A stretch of 35,081 nt of DNA from Streptomyces sp. NP-1717 (GTDB lineage Bacteria; Actinomycetota; Actinomycetes; Streptomycetales; Streptomycetaceae). Where the stretch lies: the NCBI RefSeq assembly GCF_022695985.1, contig NZ_JAAPBF010000058.1, positions 1 through 35,081 of the forward strand. Direction: 5' to 3'. This document shows, in pieces, positions 26,341-34,936 of this stretch. Position 1 is the first letter of the stretch, and the number at the start of each line of letters is the position of its first letter. The notes under the pieces were generated by a model, which was not told the DNA's origin, ran no database searches, and saw nothing but the letters and a program-made list of their open reading frames with translations. The position numbers and the translations under genes were made by a program.

Positions 26341-26399
26341 AGCCAATCGTCGTGCCGTTGCCGCGCCCGTTGCCGTAGCCGGCCAGGATGGGGGACCGC

Positions 26400-27083
26400 A
26401 TGTTGTCCGCAGGACTGCCACAGGGCTCCGTGCCCAAGCTCGAACGCCCCGGCCCGTTGCGCGAGCGCGTCTACGAGGCGCTGCTCGAACTCATCACCGT
26501 GCGCTCGCTGAGGCCCGGTCAGCATCTGGTGGAGAGTGAACTCGCCGGCCATCTCGGGGTCTCCCGCCAGCCCGTACGTGAGGCGCTCCAGCGGCTGAAC
26601 ACGGAGGGCTGGGTCGACCTCAGGCCCGCCCAGGGCGCGTTCGTCCACGAGCCGACCGAGGCGGAGGCGGACCAGCTGCTCTCGGTCCGTACGCTCCTGG
26701 AGGCCGAGGCCGCCAGGCTCGCGGCCGCGAACTCGGGTTCGGCGGGCATCGCGGCGCTGGAGGCGCTCTGCGCCAAGGGTGAGCAGTCGGTGGCCGACGA
26801 CGACGTGGAGCTCACGGTCGCGACGAACGCGGCCTTCCACGCGAAGGTGATGGAACTGGCGGGCAACGTCGTCCTGGCGGAGCTGGCGGCGCAGGTGGAC
26901 CGGCGGGTGCGCTGGTACTACGCGCCGGTGGCGCGGCAGCGCGGCAAGCAGTCCTGGATCGAGCACCGGGCCCTGATCGCGGCGATCTCCGCGCGGGACG
27001 AACAGGCCGCGACGGAGGTCATGCGCTCCCACACGGAGCAGACGCGCACCACGTACCACCACCGCGGGGACGCCGCGGTCTGA
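26400..27083 (+). CDS. GntR-family transcriptional regulator, FadR/FCD subfamily
   Basis: 227 residues from ATG 26400, chosen for GGGGGA a few bases upstream; an ATG at 26388 is in frame but less well placed. The winged helix-turn-helix (about 20-85) shows LRERVYEALLELI, GQHLVESELAGHLGVSRQPVREALQRLNTEGWVDLRPAQGAFV. The all-helical FCD domain (about 90-215) carries its His residues in AAFHAKVMELAGN, IEHRALIAAI and MRSHTEQT, usually metal ligands near a carboxylate effector. FCD regulators commonly respond to small organic acids. Three matching 14-bp sites, including one in front of this gene, suggest control of the fdh operon and the reductase/transporter region. Confidence 0.92.
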   Translation: MLSAGLPQGSVPKLERPGPLRERVYEALLELITVRSLRPGQHLVESELAGHLGVSRQPVREALQRLNTEGWVDLRPAQGAFVHEPTEAEADQLLSVRTLLEAEAARLAAANSGSAGIAALEALCAKGEQSVADDDVELTVATNAAFHAKVMELAGNVVLAELAAQVDRRVRWYYAPVARQRGKQSWIEHRALIAAISARDEQAATEVMRSHTEQTRTTYHHRGDAAV

Positions 27084-27123
27084 CGTACTTCGCACACGCG
27101 AACCATTCCGTACGGTGGGAACG

Positions 27124-27152
27124 AGGCGCCTCCGCAGGACGCGGGGGCGCCT
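27124..27152 (+). terminator. Hairpin terminator of the gntR-type gene
   Basis: 12-bp arms (27124-27135 and 27141-27152) with one T-G pair and a 5-nt loop, 40 bp after the stop codon. It separates the formate block from the ROK/ABC cassette. Confidence 0.68.
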
Positions 27153-27239
27153 TCGCCGTGTCCCGAACGTATGATCACCCATCCCGCGAACCACCCCCGG
27201 CTCCCTCGCGGACGCCCCGCCCCCGCGGACCGCGAAACG

Positions 27240-27317
27240 TCTTTGTCCTGACTGTGGAGAAAGTTAGGAGCGATTCCTGCGCAACTTCTTCCCACTCGGG
27301 GAAAGCGCTGCTACGTT
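27240..27317 (+). promoter_or_regulatory. ROK-gene promoter and operator module (copy 1)
   Basis: Contains TCTTTGTCCT, 8 variable bases, AGAAAGTT, 13 variable bases, GCGCAA, then 27 bases to TACGTT (-10, 27312-27317). Within it CTTTGTCC-N7-GGAGAAAG is an imperfect dyad. The same string of blocks with the same gaps recurs at 34937-35014. The likely transcription start near 27324 gives a leader of about 65 nt for the ROK gene. Confidence 0.6.
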
Positions 27318-27389
27318 CCCCTCGAAAGCCCGTCGAAACGACAACCGACGTAGCGACGCATTACAGAGCCGAGAGGCGGGGAGGGGCGC

Positions 27390-28580
27390 GTGAGACGTAT
27401 GACCGCACGACCCGCGAACGCTCATCAGGCGCGACTGCTCCGGCTCTTGCGTGACGGTGGGCCCAACTCCCGTGCCCAGCTCGGTGATCAGGTCGACCTC
27501 TCCCGCTCCAAGCTCGCCGTGGAAGTCGACCGGCTGCTGGAGACCGGGCTCGTCGTCGCCGACGGACTCGCCGCCTCGCGCGGTGGCCGCCGTTCCCACA
27601 ACATCCGGCTCGCGCCCGCGCTGCGGTTCCTCGGGGTCGACATCGGCGCCACGTCCATCGATGTCGCGGTCACCAACGCCGAACTCGAAGTCCTCGGCCA
27701 CGTCAACCACCCGATGGACGTCCGCGAGGGCCCGGTCGCCGTCTTCGAGCAGGTGCTCGCGATGGCCGCAAAGCTCAAGGCCTCCGGACTCGCCGACGGT
27801 TACGACGGCGCCGGCATCGGCGTTCCGGGACCGGTCCGTTTCCCCGAAGGCGTGCCGGTCGCGCCGCCGATCATGCCCGGCTGGGACGGCTTCCCCGTAC
27901 GCGAGGCCCTCAGCCAGGACCTCGGCTGCCCCGTCATGGTCGACAACGACGTGAACCTGATGGCGATGGGCGAGCAGCACGCGGGCGTCGCACGCTCCGT
28001 GGGCGACTTCCTCTGCGTCAAGATCGGTACCGGTATCGGCTGCGGCATCGTCGTCGGCGGCGAGGTCTACCGCGGTACGACCGGCAGCGCGGGCGACATC
28101 GGCCACATCCGGGTCGAGCCGGACGGACGCGCCTGCGTCTGCGGCAACAGGGGCTGCCTGGAAGCCCACTTCAGCGGCGCCGCGCTGGCCAGGGACGCCG
28201 AGGACGCCGCCCGTACGGGCCGTTCCGCCGAACTCGCCTCACGCCTGGAGGCCGCCGGCCGGCTCACCGCCGCCGACGTCGCCGTGGCCGCCGCGGCCGG
28301 CGACCCCACCGCCCTCTACCTCATCCGCGAAGGCGGCAACCGGGTCGGCCAGGTCATCGCCGGACTCGTCAGCTTCTTCAACCCGGGCCTCGTCGTGATC
28401 GGCGGCGGGGTGACCGGACTCGGCCACACCCTGCTGGCCAGCGTCCGTACCCAGGTCTACCGCCAGTCACTTCCGCTGGCCACCGGCAATCTCCCCATCG
28501 TTCTCGGGGAGTTGGGGCCGACCGCCGGAGTAACCGGCGCGGCCCGCCTCATCAGCGACCACCTCTTCTCCCCGGCCTGA
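27390..28580 (+). CDS. ROK-family transcriptional regulator
   Basis: 396 residues from GTG 27390 (GGGAGGGG just upstream; an ATG three codons later is too far from it). An N-terminal helix-turn-helix (about 12-60, NSRAQLGDQVDLSRSKLAVE) precedes a sugar-kinase-like ROK domain: phosphate loop LGVDIGATS (81-89), the catalytic-type Asp in VDNDVNLMA (near 187), and the zinc site GHIRVEPDGRACVCGNRGC (His239, Cys249, 251, 256). Such proteins repress sugar uptake and catabolic genes until a sugar or sugar phosphate binds. It stands directly upstream of an ABC sugar transporter on the same strand, and its own promoter module is duplicated at the window edge. Confidence 0.93.
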   Translation: MRRMTARPANAHQARLLRLLRDGGPNSRAQLGDQVDLSRSKLAVEVDRLLETGLVVADGLAASRGGRRSHNIRLAPALRFLGVDIGATSIDVAVTNAELEVLGHVNHPMDVREGPVAVFEQVLAMAAKLKASGLADGYDGAGIGVPGPVRFPEGVPVAPPIMPGWDGFPVREALSQDLGCPVMVDNDVNLMAMGEQHAGVARSVGDFLCVKIGTGIGCGIVVGGEVYRGTTGSAGDIGHIRVEPDGRACVCGNRGCLEAHFSGAALARDAEDAARTGRSAELASRLEAAGRLTAADVAVAAAAGDPTALYLIREGGNRVGQVIAGLVSFFNPGLVVIGGGVTGLGHTLLASVRTQVYRQSLPLATGNLPIVLGELGPTAGVTGAARLISDHLFSPA

Positions 28581-28628
28581 CACCGGCATTGCGCCGTCGG
28601 GCCGTACGGCACACGCTTCACCCGGCAC

Positions 28629-28672
28629 AACCGAAATAACAGCAAAAAAAGCAACAAAAGAACCAGCAAAGC
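28629..28672 (+). other. A-rich, low-G+C leader before the ABC transporter genes
   Basis: About 44 bases rich in A (AACAGCAAAAAAAGCAACAA is part of it), roughly one third G+C, in DNA that is otherwise near 70% G+C. It lies in the 183-bp gap between the ROK and ABC ATPase genes. It would give an unstructured 5' leader or an UP-like or operator region; no promoter hexamers are certain. Confidence 0.4.
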
Positions 28673-28763
28673 ACCACCGTTCACCGCACCACCCGCATCG
28701 CACCGCCCTGTTCCGCACGCCCGCACGCCCGCTCACCGGCCGCATCCGCCGAGGGGATACGCC

Positions 28764-30296
28764 ATGGCACCAGCACCACCCGAAGGCAGCCTGCTCACCA
28801 TGTCCGGCATCACCAAGCTGTTCCCGGGCGTCCGCGCCCTGGACGGCGTGGACCTGGAGGTCCAGGCAGGCGAAGTCCACTGTCTGCTCGGCCAGAACGG
28901 GGCCGGCAAATCCACACTCATCAAGGTGCTCGCCGGCGCGCACCAGCCCGACGACGGTGTCATCACCTGGCGCGGCGAAGAGGTCCAGCTCAAGTCACCC
29001 ATCGCGGCGATGAAGCTCGGTATCGCGACCATCTACCAGGAACTCGACCTGGTCGAGGGCCTGTCGGTCGCCGAGAACATCTTCCTCGGCCACGAACCGA
29101 CCACCGCGGGGTTCATCGTCAAGGGCAGCGAGGCCAGGGCGGCGGCCACCGCGCTGCTCGGGCGTCTCGGTCACCCCGAGATCCCGGCGGGCCGCCCCGT
29201 CGGTGAACTCTCCGCCGCGCACCAGCAGATCGTCTCCATGGCCCGCGCGCTCTCCCACGACGTACGCCTCATCGTGATGGACGAGCCGTCGGCGGCGCTC
29301 GACCCGGACGAGGTCGACAACCTCTTCCGCATCGTCGACACCCTCACCGCCGACGGGGTCGCGGTCATCTACATCTCCCACCGCCTGGAGGAGATCCGCC
29401 GCATCGGCGACCGCGTGACCGTCATCAAGGACGGCCGTACCGTCGCCGTGGGGCTGCCCGCGAAGGAGACCCCCACCAGCGAGGTCGTCTCGCTGATGAC
29501 CGGCCGGGAGGTCGCGTACGTCTTCCCCGACCGTCCCGCGGTCGCCGACGCCCCGCGCGGCGAGCCCGTGCTGCGGACCGAAGGACTCACCAGGGAAGGC
29601 GAGTTCGAACCGGTCGACCTCGAACTGCGGCCCGGCGAGATCGTCGGCCTCGCGGGTCTCGTCGGCTCCGGACGCTCCGAGATCCTGGAGACCATCTTCG
29701 GCGCCCGCAAGCCCACCGGCGGCCGCGTCCTGGTCGACGGCAAGGAGCTGAAGCCCGGCAGCGTCCGCGCCGCCGTACGCGCCGGACTCGGCCTCGCCCC
29801 CGAGGAGCGCAAGGCCCAGGCCCTGCTGCTCATCGAATCGGTCACCCGCAACGTGTCGGTGTCCTCCATGTCCCGCTTCTCGCGCGGCGGCTGGCTCGAC
29901 AGCGCCGCCGAGCGCAAGGCGGCCCGGGCCGCGACCCAGGAACTCTCCCTGCGCCCCGACAACCCCGACGCGGTCATCCGCACCCTGTCGGGCGGCAACC
30001 AGCAGAAGGTCGTCCTGGCCCGCTGGCTGCTGCGCGGCTGCCGGGTACTGCTTCTCGACGAACCCACCCGCGGTGTGGACGTCGGCGCCCGCGCCGAGCT
30101 CTACTCCGTGATCCGCCGGCTGGCCGACGACGGCCTCGCCGTACTTCTCGTCTCCAGCGAGGTCCCCGAGGTCCTTGGCCTCGCCGACCGGGTGCTGGTG
30201 CTCCGGGAGGGCCGTGTCGTCCACACGTCACCGGCCCAGGAGCTGGACGAGCACCGTGTACTCGACCTTGTGATGGAAGGGAGCCCGACGCCATGA
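28764..30296 (+). CDS. Sugar ABC transporter ATP-binding protein (RbsA/MglA type, two ATPase domains)
   Basis: 510 residues, the usual length. The first ATPase domain has Walker A GQNGAGKST (43-51), signature LSAAHQQ and Walker B LIVMDEPSAAL. The second has the characteristic degenerate Walker A of this family (GLVGSGRSE), signature LSGGNQQKVVLARWL and Walker B VLLLDEPTRGVDVGA. It powers import of a monosaccharide or cyclitol through the adjacent permease. Its stop overlaps the permease start by 4 bp (ATGA), so the two are translationally coupled. Confidence 0.95.
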   Translation: MAPAPPEGSLLTMSGITKLFPGVRALDGVDLEVQAGEVHCLLGQNGAGKSTLIKVLAGAHQPDDGVITWRGEEVQLKSPIAAMKLGIATIYQELDLVEGLSVAENIFLGHEPTTAGFIVKGSEARAAATALLGRLGHPEIPAGRPVGELSAAHQQIVSMARALSHDVRLIVMDEPSAALDPDEVDNLFRIVDTLTADGVAVIYISHRLEEIRRIGDRVTVIKDGRTVAVGLPAKETPTSEVVSLMTGREVAYVFPDRPAVADAPRGEPVLRTEGLTREGEFEPVDLELRPGEIVGLAGLVGSGRSEILETIFGARKPTGGRVLVDGKELKPGSVRAAVRAGLGLAPEERKAQALLLIESVTRNVSVSSMSRFSRGGWLDSAAERKAARAATQELSLRPDNPDAVIRTLSGGNQQKVVLARWLLRGCRVLLLDEPTRGVDVGARAELYSVIRRLADDGLAVLLVSSEVPEVLGLADRVLVLREGRVVHTSPAQELDEHRVLDLVMEGSPTP

Positions 30297-31369
30297 AACA
30301 GCCTGCCTCTGAGGCGCAGCAGGGCGGGCCCGACGCCGCACCCGCCGCCGTACCCGCCGACGCCGTACCGCTGACCAAGCCCGCCGGAAAGACCCCGGGA
30401 GGTTCCGGGGGCCGGCCGCCGCTCGGACTGCGTCTCGATTTCCGTACGCTCTCGCTGCTCGGCGTGCTCGCCGCACTGATAGTCGTCGGCGGCATCACCA
30501 AGCCCGATCAGTTCCTGGACACCAGCAATCTCCAGCTGGTGCTCACCCAGGCGTCGATCATCGGTGTCGTCACCGTCGGCATGACGTTCGTCATCACCAG
30601 CGGCGGCATCGACCTGTCGGTCGGCGCGATCGTGGCCCTGGCCTCGGTGTGGGCGACCACCCTGGCCACCCAGGAGTACGGCTTCGCCGGCATCCTGTTC
30701 ACCGCGATCATCGTGGGTCTGGCCTGCGGTCTGGTCAACGGCGTACTGATCGCGTACGGCGGCATGGCGCCGTTCATCGCGACCCTCGCGATCATGGCGT
30801 CCGCCCGTGGTCTGGCCCTCCAGATCACCGACGGCAACACCCAGGTCGTCACGTTGAAGTCGGTCCTCGACCTCGGCTCGCGCGACTCCTACATCCTGGG
30901 CGTCCCGCCGCTCGTCATCATCTTCGCCGCGGTGACGGTCATCGGCTGGCTGCTGCTCAACCGCACCACCTTCGGCCGGCGCACCGTCGCGGTCGGCGGC
31001 AACGCGGAAGCGACCCGCCTCGCCGGCATCGACGTACGCAGGCAGCGGCTCTACCTCTACCTGCTCTCCGGACTGTGCTGCGGTATCGCGGCCTTCATGC
31101 TGATCGTGCTGTCCGGCTCGGGTCAGAACACGAACGGAAACCTCTACGAACTCGACGCCATCGCGGCGGCGATCATCGGCGGCACGCTGCTCAGCGGTGG
31201 TCGCGGCACGATCGTCGGCTCCGTGCTCGGTGTCCTGATCTTCACCACCATCACCAACATCTTCGCTCTCAACAACCTGCAGAGCGACGTCCAGCAGATC
31301 GCCAAGGGCGCGATCATCGTCGCCGCCGTACTGGTCCAGCGCCGCACGGCGCGCAACGGTGAGGGCTGA
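30293..31369 (+). CDS. Sugar ABC transporter permease (RbsC type)
   Basis: 358 residues. A Pro/Ala-rich cytoplasmic start of about 45 residues is followed by about eight to ten hydrophobic helices. Family landmarks are GMTFVITSGGIDLSVGAIVAL, GLACGLVNGVLIAYGGMAPFIATLAIMASARGLAL (read as separate blocks), FGRRTVAVGGNAEATRLAGI and the EAA-like loop before the last helices (IIGGTLLSGGRGTIVGSVLG). This is the RbsC/XylH/inositol-type permease family, acting in the membrane with the preceding ATPase and the following lipoprotein. The substrate cannot be read from sequence. Confidence 0.94.
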   Translation: MKQPASEAQQGGPDAAPAAVPADAVPLTKPAGKTPGGSGGRPPLGLRLDFRTLSLLGVLAALIVVGGITKPDQFLDTSNLQLVLTQASIIGVVTVGMTFVITSGGIDLSVGAIVALASVWATTLATQEYGFAGILFTAIIVGLACGLVNGVLIAYGGMAPFIATLAIMASARGLALQITDGNTQVVTLKSVLDLGSRDSYILGVPPLVIIFAAVTVIGWLLLNRTTFGRRTVAVGGNAEATRLAGIDVRRQRLYLYLLSGLCCGIAAFMLIVLSGSGQNTNGNLYELDAIAAAIIGGTLLSGGRGTIVGSVLGVLIFTTITNIFALNNLQSDVQQIAKGAIIVAAVLVQRRTARNGEG

Positions 31370-31462
31370 CCTCGTATCCCCGAGGCCCGATCTCGTACCG
31401 CTCCTCGAAGCACCGCTTCCGACGCACCGCACCATCCGCTCTTCCGAAGGGGACGAACCGTC

Positions 31463-32494
31463 ATGCCAGAAACGAGCCGCAGAGGTCTTCTGTTCGGCAC
31501 CGCCGCCATCTCGGCGGGTGCCCTGCTCACCGCCTGCACCAGCAACGAGAAGAAGGACGAGCCCGCCGCCAACGAGCAGCCGGTCGACGACAAGCCCGGC
31601 AAGGCCGTCACCATCGGCTTCGCCGGCCCCCAGGCCGACCACGGCTGGCTGGCCGCGATCAACGCCAACGCCAGGGCGCAGGCCAAGAAGTACTCGGACG
31701 TCACGCTCGACATCACCGAGGGCTCGAACGACACCGCCGCCCAGATCGGCCAGATCGACTCGCTGATCAACAAGAAGGTCGACGTCCTGGTGATCCTGCC
31801 GGCCGACGGCAAGGCCCTCACCCAGGCCGGTCTCAAGGCGATGCGCGCGGGCATCCCCGTCATCAACCTGGACCGGATCTTCGCCGACCCGCAGGCGTTC
31901 CGCTGCTACGTCGGCGGCGACAACTACGGCATGGGCGTCAACGCGGGCAAGTACATCGGCGAGAAGCTGAAGGACAAGCCCAACGCCACCGTCATCGAAC
32001 TGTCGGGCCCCGACAGCCTGGAGCTGACCAAGCAGCGCACCCAGGGCTTCGACGACGCGCTCAAGAACTACCCCAACATCAAGAAGGTCGCCCGCCAGGC
32101 GGCCGACTTCACCGTCGAGTCCGGCCAGGCCAAGATGGCCCAGCTGCTCCAGGCGCAGTCCAAGTTCGACGCCCTGTGGAACCACGACGACGACCAGGGT
32201 GTCGGCGCGCTGCGCGCCATCGACCAGGCCGGCCGTGACGGGTTCCTGATGGTCGGCGGCGCCGGCGCCAAGTCGGCGATGGACGCCATCAAGGCCGACA
32301 ACAGTGTCCTGAAGGCGACCGTGCTCTACCCGCCGATCATGGCCTCGACGGCGATCGACCTCGCCCGTGCGCTCGGCCAGGGCAAGGGTGTCAGCGGCAT
32401 GGCCGGACTGGAGATCCCGGCCCAGGTCACGCTGTTCTCGGCGGTCGTCGACAAGGAGAACGTCGACGAGTACCTGCCCCAGGGATTCAGCTGA
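31463..32494 (+). CDS. Sugar ABC transporter substrate-binding lipoprotein
   Basis: 343 residues. An N-terminal SRRGLLFG segment (twin-arginine-like) and a hydrophobic stretch end in the lipobox LLTAC, giving lipidated Cys25, followed by a charged linker (about 26-50). The mature part is a periplasmic-binding-protein-like (RbsB/type 1) fold: VTIGFAGPQADHGWLAAINANA, VDVLVILPADGKALTQAG and IPVINLDRIF. It should hold the substrate on the outer face of the membrane for the permease. A 92-bp gap separates it from the permease gene, and a large hairpin follows its stop. Confidence 0.94.
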   Translation: MPETSRRGLLFGTAAISAGALLTACTSNEKKDEPAANEQPVDDKPGKAVTIGFAGPQADHGWLAAINANARAQAKKYSDVTLDITEGSNDTAAQIGQIDSLINKKVDVLVILPADGKALTQAGLKAMRAGIPVINLDRIFADPQAFRCYVGGDNYGMGVNAGKYIGEKLKDKPNATVIELSGPDSLELTKQRTQGFDDALKNYPNIKKVARQAADFTVESGQAKMAQLLQAQSKFDALWNHDDDQGVGALRAIDQAGRDGFLMVGGAGAKSAMDAIKADNSVLKATVLYPPIMASTAIDLARALGQGKGVSGMAGLEIPAQVTLFSAVVDKENVDEYLPQGFS

Positions 32495-32510
32495 CCGGCT
32501 CCGCCAGTCA

Positions 32511-32574
32511 GGGCCTGTCGTATGGATCCTGCCGGGCTCGGTCCCCGATCCGGCCCGATCCATACGACAGGCCC
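32511..32574. repeat. Perfect 18-bp inverted repeat in the sugar operon
   Basis: Arms GGGCCTGTCGTATGGATC (32511-32528) and its exact inverse (32557-32574) enclose 28 nt with an inner GCCGG/CCGGC stem. It sits between the binding-protein stop (32494) and the oxidoreductase start (32613). It may be an mRNA stabiliser or attenuator that raises binding-protein expression over downstream genes, or an inserted palindromic repeat. Confidence 0.85.
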
Positions 32575-32612
32575 CAGCCCCCACACGCGCGAGAGACGAG
32601 GAGTAATCCCTT

Positions 32613-33839
32613 ATGACCAGCAGGGAAGCGTCGGAGAAGGAAGCCGGCGCACCGCCGCCACTCGGTATCGGCATGATCGGATACTCGTTCATGGGTGCCG
32701 CCCACTCCCAGGGCTGGCGCACGGCGGGACATGTCTTCGATCTGCCGATGCGGCCGCACCTCGCCGCCATCTGCGGGCGGGACGAGACCGCCGTCCGCAC
32801 GGCGGCCGACAAACTCGGCTGGGCCGCCGCGGAGACCGACTGGCGGGAGCTCATCGCGCGTGACGACGTGCAGCTGGTCGACATCTGCACACCTGGGGAC
32901 AGCCACGCGGAGATCGCCATCGCCGCGCTGGAGGCGGGCAAGCACGTCCTGTGCGAGAAGCCGCTGGCCAACTCGGTCGCCGAGGCCGAGGCCATGGTCC
33001 GGGCCGCCGAAGCGGCCCGGTCCCGGGGCCAGTTGGCCATGGTGGGCTTCAACTACCGGCGGGTGCCCGCCATCAGCTACGCCCGCAGGCTGATCGAGGA
33101 GGGACGGCTCGGCGCGCTGCGGCACGTACGGGTCACCTATCTCCAGGACTGGCTGGTCGACGCCGAGTTCCCCCTCACCTGGCGGCTCAAGCGTGAGCAC
33201 GCGGGATCGGGAGCGCTCGGCGACCTGGGCGCGCACATCGTGGACCTCGCGCAGTTCCTGGCGGGGGAGCCGCTGGTCGGGGTCTCGGCGATGACCGAGA
33301 CGTTCGTACGGGAGAGGCCGCTGCTCTCCGGGGCGTCGGCCGGCCTCTCGGCGACCGCAGGCGCGGAGACGGGCCCGGTCACGGTGGACGACGCCGCCCT
33401 GTTCACGGGGCGGCTCGCCTCGGGGGCGCTGGCTTCGTTCGAGGCGACCCGGATGGCCGCTGGCCGCAAGAACGCGCTGCGGCTGGAGATCAACGGCGAG
33501 AAGGGGTCGCTCGCCTTCGATCTGGAGCGGCTCAACGAGCTGTCGTTCCACGACCAGTCGGAGCCCGCGGTCACCGCCGGCTTCCGGCGGATCCTGGTCA
33601 CCGAGTCCGACCACCCGTACCTGGACGCCTGGTGGCCGCCGGGCCACGGGCTGGGCTACGAGCACACCTTCGTGCACCAGGCCAAGGATCTGGTCGAGGC
33701 GATCGCCACCGGAACCGATCCCGCGCCCTCCTTCGCCGACGGTCTCCAGGTGCAGCGGGTCCTCGCCGCCGTCGAGGAGAGCGCGGAGAAGAACGCCATC
33801 TACACACCCGTCCCGGCCCCGTCCGCCATCGAATCCTGA
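32613..33839 (+). CDS. Gfo/Idh/MocA-family NAD(P)-dependent oxidoreductase
   Basis: 408 residues, ATG 32613 after GAGGAG. The Rossmann domain starts with GIGMIGYSFMGAAHSQGW (about 18-35), where Tyr-Ser replaces part of the usual GxGxxG pattern. The family motif CEKPLAN is at 114-120 (EKP with the catalytic-type Lys116). The C-terminal alpha/beta domain contains GSGALGDLGAHIVDL, with the His of the usual catalytic pair. Members oxidise hydroxyl groups of sugars or inositols. Adjacent to an ABC importer and an epimerase, it probably oxidises the imported substrate as the first catabolic step (inference). Long for the family because of an insertion near 260-270. Confidence 0.92.
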   Translation: MTSREASEKEAGAPPPLGIGMIGYSFMGAAHSQGWRTAGHVFDLPMRPHLAAICGRDETAVRTAADKLGWAAAETDWRELIARDDVQLVDICTPGDSHAEIAIAALEAGKHVLCEKPLANSVAEAEAMVRAAEAARSRGQLAMVGFNYRRVPAISYARRLIEEGRLGALRHVRVTYLQDWLVDAEFPLTWRLKREHAGSGALGDLGAHIVDLAQFLAGEPLVGVSAMTETFVRERPLLSGASAGLSATAGAETGPVTVDDAALFTGRLASGALASFEATRMAAGRKNALRLEINGEKGSLAFDLERLNELSFHDQSEPAVTAGFRRILVTESDHPYLDAWWPPGHGLGYEHTFVHQAKDLVEAIATGTDPAPSFADGLQVQRVLAAVEESAEKNAIYTPVPAPSAIES

Positions 33840-33850
33840 GGAAGGTCCGT

Positions 33851-34855
33851 ATGCCACGCCCGTTCACGCTGTTCACCGGTCAGTGGGCCGATCTGCCACT
33901 GGAAGAGGTCTGCCGGCTCGCCCGTGACTTCGGTTACGACGGTCTGGAACTGGCCTGCTGGGGCGACCACTTCGAGGTCGACAAGGCACTCGCCGATCCG
34001 GGCTATCTGGAGAGCCGTCACCAGCTGCTCGACAAGTACGGCCTCAAGTGCTGGGCGATCTCCAACCACCTGGTCGGCCAGGCGGTCTGCGACAGCATCA
34101 TCGACGAGCGCCACCAGGGCATCCTGCCGGCCCGTATCTGGGGCGACGGGGAGGCCGAGGGCGTACGGCAGCGGGCCGCCGCGGAGATCAAGGACACCGC
34201 CAGGGCCGCCGCCGCGTTCGGGGTCAACACGGTCATCGGCTTCACCGGTTCGTCGATCTGGCATCTGCTGGCGATGTTCCCGCCGGTGCCGCCCGGCATG
34301 ATCGAGCGCGGCTACGAGGACTTCGCCGAGCGGTGGAACCCGATCCTCGACGTCTTCGACACCGAGGGGGTGCGCTTCGCCCACGAGGTGCACCCGGGCG
34401 AGATCGCGTACGACTACTGGACGACGAAGCAGGCGCTCGAAGCGGTCGACCACCGGCCCGCGTTCGGGCTGAACTTCGACCCGAGCCATTTCGTCTGGCA
34501 GGACCTCGACCCGACCGGATTCCTCTACGACTTCCGGGACCGGATCTACCACGTCGACTGCAAGGAGGCGCGCAAGCGTCTCGACGGCCGTAACGGCAGG
34601 CTCGGTTCGCATCTGCCCTGGGGCGACCCGAGGCGCGGCTGGGACTTCGTCTCGGCCGGGCACGGCGACGTGCCGTGGGAGGACGTCTTCCGCATGCTGC
34701 GGTCGATCAACTACGAGGGCCCGATCTCGGTCGAGTGGGAGGACGCCGGTATGGACCGGCTCTCCGGCGCCCCCGAGGCGCTCGCCGATCTGAAGCGGTT
34801 CGACTTCGACCCGCCCACCGCGTCCTTCGACGCGGCCTTCGGCGGCGGCGAGTAG
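33851..34855 (+). CDS. Sugar phosphate isomerase/epimerase-like TIM-barrel protein
   Basis: 334 residues from ATG 33851, 11 bp after the oxidoreductase stop with GAGGAAGG in between. It belongs to the AP endonuclease-2/xylose-isomerase-like barrel superfamily. Probable metal ligands are Glu179 (FAHEVHPGE), Asp210 and His213 (LNFDPSHFVW), His234/Asp236 (YHVDCKEA) and Glu295 (ISVEWEDAG). Related proteins isomerise or epimerise keto-sugars and keto-inositols formed by Gfo/Idh/MocA enzymes, which fits its position. Substrate not determined. Confidence 0.9.
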   Translation: MPRPFTLFTGQWADLPLEEVCRLARDFGYDGLELACWGDHFEVDKALADPGYLESRHQLLDKYGLKCWAISNHLVGQAVCDSIIDERHQGILPARIWGDGEAEGVRQRAAAEIKDTARAAAAFGVNTVIGFTGSSIWHLLAMFPPVPPGMIERGYEDFAERWNPILDVFDTEGVRFAHEVHPGEIAYDYWTTKQALEAVDHRPAFGLNFDPSHFVWQDLDPTGFLYDFRDRIYHVDCKEARKRLDGRNGRLGSHLPWGDPRRGWDFVSAGHGDVPWEDVFRMLRSINYEGPISVEWEDAGMDRLSGAPEALADLKRFDFDPPTASFDAAFGGGE

Positions 34856-34886
34856 CCTACGATCCGCAAGTCGTAGCCCCACACGA

Positions 34887-34915
34887 GCCCGGCGGTGGAA
34901 AGTTCACCGCCGGGC
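34887..34915 (+). terminator. Hairpin terminator of the sugar operon
   Basis: Perfect 11-bp arms GCCCGGCGGTG and CACCGCCGGGC around a 7-nt loop, 31 bp after the last stop codon. Confidence 0.75.
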
Positions 34916-34936
34916 CGTCAGGCATGCCCGGAACCT

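Noticed and set aside
30101..33052. 983-codon minus-strand open frame opposite the sugar transporter genes
   Set aside because: It covers parts of four convincing genes on the other strand and shows no domain; long open frames are expected by chance in third-position GC-rich DNA.
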